Below the pieces are notes generated by a model, which was not told the DNA's origin, ran no database searches, and worked only from the letters and a program-made list of their open reading frames with translations. Positions 6,421 through 11,575 of a stretch of 11,575 nt of DNA are shown piece after piece (the stretch's first letter is position 1; the number at the start of each line of letters is the position of its first letter). The position numbers and the translations under genes are program-made. The stretch is from Candidatus Treponema faecavium (lineage in GTDB: Bacteria > Spirochaetota > Spirochaetia > Treponematales > Treponemataceae). The stretch covers positions 1-11,575 of the forward strand of contig DXHG01000023.1 of NCBI GenBank assembly GCA_019113455.1, given 5' to 3'.

Positions 6421-8219
6421 TAGCGCTTTCCCGTAACACCCGGTATGCCGAACCGGCTGAACGGGAAAATGCGCAGCACCGCCGTGCCAAGAATATCTTC
6501 CGCCGGTACCGTCTGCGGCGCCATGTTTGAGTAATACCGCACGGAATACGCGTCATACGCAGTCAGCGGCGCAATGCGCATATCGTATGAGTGGCGCATG
6601 TCAAGCGAGTTAAAGCGGTTGTCCCCCATCATAAAATACTCTCCCGAAGGAATATACGACGGAGCTCCATTCTCATTCGCCGGAAACACCGGCATGTTGC
6701 GCCGGTCATGCAGCGAAAGATAGTTATAGCAGCGGGCAAGCAGCTCAAGCGCCTTCTGCCGCTCGGCGTCAAGATTCCACAGCGAAGACGAAACATGATC
6801 GCGCATCAGTTCAGCGTTCCGCACAATCACCGTGCCCGCGGCAAGTTTTATCAGCAGATTCAGCCGGAAGCTCGCGTCGTCGTACAAATTGCCGCCGACA
6901 AGACGCTCCTCGTCAGCGGCAGACACGTCGTACGCGCCGCCAAAGCACGCCTCGGGCACCGCCGCCGTCCAGCCGGTCATAAACGAGCGGAAATACGCTG
7001 AAGCGCCGGAAGAAAGCAGCGTGAGCGTCATCGAGTTTAAGCGCGAAGAGAAATTAAAAATAAGAAAGTCGTTTGCCCCAAACAGTTCCGTCTCCGCGGA
7101 AGCAGCGTCTTCCGCCGGTCCTGAGACCGCTTCAAACCGGCGGGCAAGTTCGTCCGCATACCGGCGCGCATCTGCGTATACAAGCGCATTGCGTTCTGCC
7201 TCAAGCGCAATCATGTCATCGTATTCCGTCTGCGGCACCGGCACGTCCTGCACATGCTGCAGCATATCGCCTGAAAGCCCACCGACATTCCACTCAGCCC
7301 AGCGCGCGTCCTCGTCCACGGGCCGGAACACAGGATCCAACGCGGTACGCACATACAGCACACCGTCCTGCATCATCAGCTGCTCCCCAGGCACGCCGGT
7401 AATGCGCTTGACCAGCGGGTCTGCTTTCAGTTCACCGTCTTCCGTTGTGTTCAGATTCACACCGGTAAACGTGAGCATATACACCAGCTGCGACACAAAA
7501 TTGCGCACTTCAGACTGGCGGTCTCTGCTGTAATGCGGATTGCGGAACACGATAATATCGCCGCGGTCATAGCCGCGCATACGGGGAATACCAACCGAGG
7601 CAAGCGGGAAGCGCGGCCCGGACACCGTCTTGAACACGGCGACACGGTCGCGTACCAAAAACTCAGGCACCATCGATTCAGACGGTATTTCATAGAGCTG
7701 GAGGATAAAAATATTTATGAGCAGCACGGTAAACGCCGCCTGCACAAACGCGTCAATCCATTCAAGCGCCTCAAACAGCACCCGCTTTACCGCAGACCGC
7801 CGCTGCCGCGACGCTGTAAGCGCCGCTTCGTATTCCTTCCACTCGGGAATCACGCGGCACACCCGCTTGGGGTTCAAAAGCCAGCACACGGCGGCGGCGC
7901 ACACCGCCAGCACCGCCCACAGAACAACGGAAACAACGTCAAACGCATAGCCTGTTCCGTGCCGCCCCGCGCGGCGGAGCACAAATACAATCAGGTACAC
8001 AAACGGCAGATACTGGCACAGCCGCCTGAGAACCGGCGCTCCTGCCGCCTCCCCGCGCCGGACAACCCGCACGTACCCGACATATATACACACGGCGCAG
8101 AATACGAGCCCCAGCGCAAACGCCGCAAGCGAAATATCCGCGCTTAATGAAAAGTTCATCGCGCTGAAAATAAAAGACGCCATAAGCAGCGTATACAGTA
8201 CAATACGCAGTTTCTTCAT
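6420..8219 (-). CDS. lepB: Signal peptidase I with large insertion
   Basis: Signal peptidase I removes signal peptides from exported proteins at the outer face of the inner membrane. This one has 599 residues, far above the usual 180-330. Hydrophobic segments at about 4-22, 31-50, 71-81 and 93-115, and a final one at 155-176, suggest a multi-pass anchor. Catalytic box B is IPSESMVPEF with the nucleophile S182. Box D is KRITGVPGE with general base K271. Box E is GDNRFNSLDMR (532-542), slightly different from the usual GDNRxxSxDSR. Boxes D and E lie about 260 residues apart; most of that (about 290-520) is an insertion in the periplasmic domain with no family I recognise, including charged helical stretches. 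The ATG has no ribosome site, but an extended -10 box lies 7 bases upstream. It diverges from the Hpt gene with a 69-bp gap. Confidence 0.92.
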   Translation of the reverse strand: MKKLRIVLYTLLMASFIFSAMNFSLSADISLAAFALGLVFCAVCIYVGYVRVVRRGEAAGAPVLRRLCQYLPFVYLIVFVLRRAGRHGTGYAFDVVSVVLWAVLAVCAAAVCWLLNPKRVCRVIPEWKEYEAALTASRQRRSAVKRVLFEALEWIDAFVQAAFTVLLINIFILQLYEIPSESMVPEFLVRDRVAVFKTVSGPRFPLASVGIPRMRGYDRGDIIVFRNPHYSRDRQSEVRNFVSQLVYMLTFTGVNLNTTEDGELKADPLVKRITGVPGEQLMMQDGVLYVRTALDPVFRPVDEDARWAEWNVGGLSGDMLQHVQDVPVPQTEYDDMIALEAERNALVYADARRYADELARRFEAVSGPAEDAASAETELFGANDFLIFNFSSRLNSMTLTLLSSGASAYFRSFMTGWTAAVPEACFGGAYDVSAADEERLVGGNLYDDASFRLNLLIKLAAGTVIVRNAELMRDHVSSSLWNLDAERQKALELLARCYNYLSLHDRRNMPVFPANENGAPSYIPSGEYFMMGDNRFNSLDMRHSYDMRIAPLTAYDAYSVRYYSNMAPQTVPAEDILGTAVLRIFPFSRFGIPGVTGKR

Positions 8220-8226
8220 GACGTAC

Positions 8227-8235
8227 AGTATAGCA
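8227..8235 (-). promoter_or_regulatory. Extended -10 promoter for lepB
   Basis: On the minus strand TGCTATACT fits an extended -10 element (TGnTATAAT, with one mismatch in the hexamer). The -35 region 17 bp upstream (TAGTTT) is weak, as is common with extended -10 promoters. The box ends 7 bases before the lepB ATG at 8219, so the transcript would begin at or next to the start codon. Confidence 0.45.
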
Positions 8236-8288
8236 AAAAAGGATAAAATAAACTAGAATTATGCAAACCAAATACCGGCGGGAAATAT

Positions 8289-8663
8289 ATGAAACCTGTT
8301 CTAAACACGGCGGCAGGCCTTGACTTTGTGGAAAACGACGAGGCGCTGTACACGGATCTCTTGACGATATGGCTGTCCGATACGGTTTTCGACAAAGCCG
8401 CGGCGGAACGCCTCATACAAAACGGCAATACCGAAGAAGCGGCGAACTATATTCACCGTTTTACCGGTTCTTCCGGACAGATCGGCGCAGAGCGGCTGTA
8501 TGACGCCGCGCACGAGGCAGAGTTTGTGCTGCGCGGCAAAGCATCGGGCGATATACCTGCGCTGCTTGCGCAGATACAGGCGCTCATTCCTGAGACAAAG
8601 CAGGCGATACAGGATTATCTGGGCGGCGCACCCTCCCAGAGCGCCGCGCAAACGCGCGGGTAA
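8289..8663 (+). CDS. Single-domain Hpt histidine phosphotransfer protein
   Basis: This 124-residue protein resembles the Hpt four-helix domain that shuttles phosphate between hybrid kinases and response regulators. The phosphorylatable histidine is H56 in YIHRFTGSSGQIGAERL. The surrounding helix, the GSSGxxGA turn and the opening GLDFVENDEALYTDLLTIW match Hpt domains. The usual HxxKG becomes HRFTG, so T59 replaces the lysine. The length is that of a stand-alone module; residues after about 112 look like a loose tail. No kinase or receiver gene is in the window, so its partners must lie elsewhere. GGCGGGA lies 5 bases before the ATG and is a fair ribosome site. A TAGAAT box at 8254-8259 could be its -10. 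The last 80 bases overlap the TatD-family gene on the other strand. Confidence 0.78.
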   Translation: MKPVLNTAAGLDFVENDEALYTDLLTIWLSDTVFDKAAAERLIQNGNTEEAANYIHRFTGSSGQIGAERLYDAAHEAEFVLRGKASGDIPALLAQIQALIPETKQAIQDYLGGAPSQSAAQTRG

Positions 8664-9378
8664 AGTTAGCAGCAAGCGCGGCGGCGCAGGCGCCAAGCGG
8701 CATATCCCGAAGTTCAGCAATTCGCTTATACACGCACGCAATTGAAAACACTCCCAGCCGCCGCTGCACGGCAGGCGGGTGCGGAGCGTCCGTCTCGGCA
8801 AGCAGCCAGCCCGGCTCAAGTTCGGCGGCACACCTGAGCGACTGCTTTCTTCCCAGCACAAGCTCCCTGCCAAGCGAAAAATACGCCGCGACGCCGCGGC
8901 GGTGCAGCGACCGCGCTTCTTCAGGCGTGCCGGGGAACGCGTGGAATATCACCGCCGGCAGCGCAGCAAGCAGACGGCTGTCGGCAAATACACGGTCAAG
9001 CGCTTTGCGGCAATGCACGGCAAGCGGCAGGCCGAACCGCGCGGCAATTTCAAGCTGCGCGCGCCACACGTCAGTCTGCGCCTGTACTGCCGCACGGTCT
9101 GTTTCTTCATAAAAATCAAAGCCCGCCTCGCCAACGCAGCCGATGCTGCCTTCCCGCGCACGGCGCTCCAGATACGGCAGCAGCGCCGTGTCCGGCTGCT
9201 GCGGGTGAATACCGAACGCAATAGTTATCAGTTCAGGGTACTGCGCCTGCAGTTTCCGGCAGGCGTCAAGCTCAGCCGCGCTCAGGCAGCACGCGCATAC
9301 GGGGCAACCCGCGTACGGCCGCCAGCCAGGCAGCTGTCCGATATGAATATGCGCGTCGGCATACAGCCCCTTCATCAT
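8584..9378 (-). CDS. TatD-family metal-dependent hydrolase
   Basis: TatD-family proteins are cytoplasmic TIM-barrel metalloenzymes; characterised members are DNases or related phosphodiesterases. The protein has 264 residues, a usual length. Metal ligands are H10 and H12 (DAHIHI), E84 (CVGEAGFDFY), H122 (AVHCRKA), H146 (IFHAFPG) and D197 (AETDAPH), so the active site looks complete. An unusual cysteine cluster, GCPVCACC, lies at residues 24-31 after the first metal motif. The conserved core ends near residue 244 (NFTRAFA), leaving a tail of about 20 residues that overlaps the Hpt gene antisense. AAGGAG lies 8 bases before the first of two adjacent ATG codons (complement of 9387-9392). The gene appears to be transcribed alone, divergently from the 71-residue protein gene. 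The true substrate is unknown. Confidence 0.88.
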   Translation of the reverse strand: MMKGLYADAHIHIGQLPGWRPYAGCPVCACCLSAAELDACRKLQAQYPELITIAFGIHPQQPDTALLPYLERRAREGSIGCVGEAGFDFYEETDRAAVQAQTDVWRAQLEIAARFGLPLAVHCRKALDRVFADSRLLAALPAVIFHAFPGTPEEARSLHRRGVAAYFSLGRELVLGRKQSLRCAAELEPGWLLAETDAPHPPAVQRRLGVFSIACVYKRIAELRDMPLGACAAALAANFTRAFARRSGRVRRPDNPVSPALSQE

Positions 9379-9447
9379 GCAAAATACTCCTTATCATGAA
9401 CCGCGTCTGTACCGACAATAAATACAGAAGCATATCGTTTACCGGCC

Positions 9448-9469
9448 GAATACAGGTAAAACTGTATTC
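9448..9469. promoter_or_regulatory. Perfect 8-bp inverted repeat, likely operator
   Basis: GAATACAG (9448-9455) and CTGTATTC (9462-9469) are exact reverse complements separated by GTAAAA. A further AATACAG lies at 9421-9427, 28 bp upstream. The site is in the 119-bp divergent region between the TatD gene and the 71-residue protein gene, 28 bp before the latter's start. No T-run follows, so it is not a terminator. It may be an operator or a 5' leader hairpin; the binding factor is unknown. Confidence 0.5.
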
Positions 9470-9497
9470 CGTAGCATACCGCTGTAAAGGAGTATCG

Positions 9498-9713
9498 ATG
9501 GATTTTTACGCAATGAAAAGCTTTAATGAATCTGACTATATGGCTATCGTCAAGGAAATGGAAGACGGATTTATCGTGCGCATTGTCCGCGACCGCGACG
9601 GCTACGAAGAAGTTACGACCGATTTCATGACAAAGCTGCTGTTTGAAAGCTGCCTGCGCACCGGCTATATCAAAAAAATCGCCGCACCGGCAAAACTCGC
9701 GGCTAATTCCTAA
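9498..9713 (+). CDS. Small uncharacterised protein, 71 residues
   Basis: I do not recognise the family. The start at ATG 9498 is chosen because AAAGGAG (9486-9492) lies 5 bases before it; the reading frame stays open back to 9396, but those codons look non-coding. The product is soluble and mixed charge, with an acidic first half and a basic tail. Visible segments are MDFYAMKSFNESDYM, then EMEDGFIVRIVRDRDGYEEV, which reads like a beta hairpin, then a helix DFMTKLLFESCLRTGYI and the tail KKIAAPAKLAANS. There is one cysteine (C52) and no metal motif, signal peptide or membrane segment. It is divergent from the TatD gene and converges with miaA with a 10-bp gap. The strong ribosome site and a coherent fold-like pattern argue that it is real. 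Confidence 0.65.
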   Translation: MDFYAMKSFNESDYMAIVKEMEDGFIVRIVRDRDGYEEVTTDFMTKLLFESCLRTGYIKKIAAPAKLAANS

Positions 9714-9723
9714 GCCCGCATCA

Positions 9724-10683
9724 TTATACCGCACTATCACATCCGTGTATCACGTCCAGAGCCTGCAAAAGCAGGCTCTGGCTGCGCTCAGGCGCAAGCC
9801 ATCGTATTTCAACCCCTTTGCGCTCCATGCCCCTGAACCACGTCTCTTGCCGCTTGGCAAACTGGCCGATGGCGCGATTCAAACGCGTGTATAATTCCTC
9901 CTGCGAGCCGATTTTTCCCTGTAAAAACTCAGCGATAAAGCGGTACTCAAGCCCCAGCCGTTCAAGCCGCTCCCACGATGCCCCGCACTCGTGCAGCCTC
10001 TCCACTTCCGCTATCATGCCTGCCTTAAACCGCGCCTTAAGCCGCGCCTCAATGCGGCGGCGGAGCTCGCCGCGCTCAAACGCAATGCCAAGCACAACAG
10101 GATGCACCGCGCGCTCGGCGCGGAGCCTGTTGTGCGCCGCCGCTTCGCTTCCCTGCCGCTCTTTTTTGTGCTGCGCAATCTCTATCGCACGCACAAGCCG
10201 CTCGCGGTCAAGGATGTCGGTCGTGTTATGCATGAGCCCCTGCTTAAGCGAACGGAAGCGCTCAACGAGTGATTCAAGCGGGAGCTGCGCAAGTTCTGCA
10301 CGAAGCGCCTCGCTCTGCGGCACCTCGTCCATGTCATAGCCGCGTATCACTGCGTCAAGGTACATGCCCGTGCCGCCGACAATCACCGGCAGCCTGCCGT
10401 TTGCGCGCACACGCGAAAACGCCGCGTAAAAATCCCTTTGAAACGCGAACAGGTTATATTCTTCCGTTAAATCTACAATGTCGATAAGATGGTACGCTAC
10501 TGCTTCCCCGCCGTGCGAAAATTCATCGAGGTCTTTGCCCGAACCAATATCAAGCCCGCGGTACACCTGCCGGCAGTCCGCAGAAATGATTTCCCCGTGC
10601 AGCGCGCGCGCAAGCTGCACGCCGAGCGATGTCTTGCCGCTCGCCGTAGGACCGAGCACGGCGACGCAGTCCCGCTTCTGCAT
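9724..10683 (-). CDS. miaA: tRNA dimethylallyltransferase MiaA
   Basis: MiaA transfers a dimethylallyl group to N6 of A37 in tRNAs that read codons starting with U. From the chosen start the protein has 319 residues, a normal length. The P-loop GPTASGKT is at 11-18, the catalytic SADCRQVYRGLDIG segment begins near 34, and VGGTGMYLDAVIRG near 102. RLVRAIEI and the late FAKRQETWFRG motif are also typical. The usual DIGTAKP is replaced by DIGSGKDLDEF, a variant segment. The start used is the ATG at 10681-10683, which shares its A with the stop of the upstream methyltransferase gene (TAATG), indicating translational coupling. An in-frame ATG at 10707 would add eight residues but lies inside the upstream gene and gives an unusual N-terminus. 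The C-terminal tail contains a strong hairpin. Confidence 0.95.
   Translation of the reverse strand: MQKRDCVAVLGPTASGKTSLGVQLARALHGEIISADCRQVYRGLDIGSGKDLDEFSHGGEAVAYHLIDIVDLTEEYNLFAFQRDFYAAFSRVRANGRLPVIVGGTGMYLDAVIRGYDMDEVPQSEALRAELAQLPLESLVERFRSLKQGLMHNTTDILDRERLVRAIEIAQHKKERQGSEAAAHNRLRAERAVHPVVLGIAFERGELRRRIEARLKARFKAGMIAEVERLHECGASWERLERLGLEYRFIAEFLQGKIGSQEELYTRLNRAIGQFAKRQETWFRGMERKGVEIRWLAPERSQSLLLQALDVIHGCDSAV
9756..9781. repeat. Perfect 11-bp hairpin inside the 3' end of miaA
   Basis: CCAGAGCCTGC (9756-9766) pairs perfectly with GCAGGCTCTGG (9771-9781) around the loop AAAA (read on the plus strand). It lies within the last codons of miaA (residues QSLLLQALD), past the conserved core. 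For a rightward transcript of the 71-residue gene it begins 43 bases after the stop. No T-run follows on either strand, so it is not a classic terminator, though the stem is strong enough to matter in either RNA. Confidence 0.6.
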
Positions 10684-11575
10684 TACAGCACCCGCATAAT
10701 GGCGCATTTAAGGTATTCCGAGCGCTCATAGCCTGAAAGCACCGGATGGTCTGCAGATGCGCCGCGTTTTTCAAGAATCTGCACACGCCGCCGCGCGTCT
10801 GCCGACGCGTTCATGAGCATGCCGTAAAAGCGCGCCGAATCAAAGAAATGCGAACACGAACAGCTTACCAGTATGCCGCCTGCGCACAAAAGCTTCATCG
10901 CGCGCAGGTTTATTTCTTTATAGCCGCCGTAGGCGCGCTCGATATTCTTGCTGCTTTTCGTAAATGCAGGCGGGTCAAGGATAATCATATCAAAGCGCTC
11001 TCCCGACGCCTCATATGAGCGCAGAAGCTCAAACACGTCGGCGCAGACGGCCTGCATCACCTGCCCCATCCGGTTCGCTTCAATGTTTTTTTTGATAAGC
11101 GCTGCGGCGCTTTCAGAAATATCGGCCGAAATCACCGATGCAGCACCGCCGCGCGCCGCGTTAAGCCCGAACGCACCTGTGTGCGCGAACGCGTCAAGCA
11201 CGCGCCTGCCTTTTGCAAGCTGCTGCACCGCAAGCCGGTTCTGTTTCTGGTCAAGGAAATAGCCGGTCTTCTGCCCATTTTCCATATCGACGGCAATGAG
11301 TACACCGTTTTCCTTTATCTCTATCGGGAACGCTGTTTTTCCGTGCACCCAGCCGCTCTGCGTCTCAAGCCCTTCAAGCGAACGCACCTGCACATCGCTG
11401 CGTTCATAGATGCCCGCCGGGCGGCACACCTCGCGCAGCGCATCAAGCAGTTCTCCGCGGAAGAGTTCGCACGCAAGGCTCAAAAACTGCACCGCAATCC
11501 ATACGCGCCCGTCCGTACCGCAGTAGCGGTCAGCGATAAAGCCGGGAATACCGTCTGCTTCGGCAAACACGAGCC
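10683..11575 (-). CDS. RlmI-like class I SAM-dependent rRNA methyltransferase, 5' partial
   Basis: The gene runs off the right edge of the window, so its N-terminus (probably a PUA domain and linker of roughly 90-100 residues) is missing. The first visible codons read LVFAEADGIPGFIADRY, an internal segment of the RlmI/RlmK family, and the GTG there is not a start. Visible motifs are GQKTGYFLDQKQNR, SAM-binding VLDAFAHTGAFGLNAARGGA, an acidic SAM-site strand ISADIS, the catalytic DPPAFTKS, SCSCSHFF and the C-terminal ERSEYLK. These fit a 23S rRNA m5C methyltransferase, though the exact target base cannot be read from the sequence. Its stop overlaps the miaA start in TAATG, which suggests a two-gene RNA-modification operon. 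Confidence 0.92.
   Translation of the reverse strand, partial: LVFAEADGIPGFIADRYCGTDGRVWIAVQFLSLACELFRGELLDALREVCRPAGIYERSDVQVRSLEGLETQSGWVHGKTAFPIEIKENGVLIAVDMENGQKTGYFLDQKQNRLAVQQLAKGRRVLDAFAHTGAFGLNAARGGAASVISADISESAAALIKKNIEANRMGQVMQAVCADVFELLRSYEASGERFDMIILDPPAFTKSSKNIERAYGGYKEINLRAMKLLCAGGILVSCSCSHFFDSARFYGMLMNASADARRRVQILEKRGASADHPVLSGYERSEYLKCAIMRVL

Noticed and set aside
6591..7533. Long plus-strand open frames opposite lepB
   Set aside because: They are low-complexity, Ser/Arg/Pro-rich shadows of the GC-rich lepB frame; the lepB strand carries all catalytic motifs.
9396..9497. Upstream extension of the small protein to the ATG at 9396
   Set aside because: The extension covers the inverted repeat and intergenic sequence, while a strong ribosome site supports ATG 9498.
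11568..11570. GTG as the start of the RlmI-like methyltransferase
   Set aside because: The preceding codon in frame reads Leu, giving the LVFAEADG segment found inside family members, so the gene continues beyond the window.

Overview
The window is a compact, GC-rich bacterial chromosomal segment. It carries ten genes with readable family signatures and one small unknown gene, and there are no insertion sequences, tRNAs, rRNAs or CRISPR arrays. The gene mix suggests an anaerobic, hydrogen-metabolising bacterium: the full [FeFe]-hydrogenase maturation set, a very large signal peptidase I, a stand-alone Hpt protein and a MiaA with an atypical active-site segment. A spirochaete of the Treponema type is my best guess. 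That is an inference from protein style, because no marker gene settles it.

Left part (1-4400). A control region of about 415 bp comes first. It opens with five 15-bp palindromic units set every 22-23 bp; the last unit runs into a T-tract. Several dyads follow, then a good sigma70-type promoter (TTGATT-17-TATACT). This promoter probably drives a rightward operon of a TM1266-type small regulator, hydE, hydG and hydF. HydE and HydG are radical-SAM enzymes and HydF is the GTPase scaffold; together they build and deliver the 2Fe subcluster of the hydrogenase H-cluster. The hydrogenase structural genes are not in the window.

Middle part (4403-8219). A ComF-family phosphoribosyltransferase gene runs leftward and ends 2 bp from hydF. 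The 290-bp gap after it contains a 31-bp direct repeat (44-bp offset) rich in CCTGC. A metallo-beta-lactamase-fold hydrolase with a probable C-terminal winged helix follows rightward, apparently from an almost leaderless promoter. Convergent to it is a 599-residue signal peptidase I whose catalytic boxes D and E are separated by about 260 residues.

Right part (8289-11575). A single-domain Hpt phosphotransfer protein runs rightward and overlaps the 3' end of a leftward TatD-family hydrolase by 80 bp. Upstream of TatD and divergent from it is a 71-residue uncharacterised protein, preceded by a perfect 8-bp inverted repeat. Leftward miaA (tRNA dimethylallyltransferase) is joined by a TAATG stop/start to an upstream RlmI-like SAM-dependent methyltransferase that is cut by the window edge. 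The two plausibly form an RNA-modification operon. A perfect 11-bp GC-rich hairpin sits inside the end of miaA.

Most protein calls are well supported by motifs. The most open questions are the palindrome array and dyad-rich control region before the hyd operon, the repeat patch at 5215-5370, the hairpin within miaA and the 71-residue protein.
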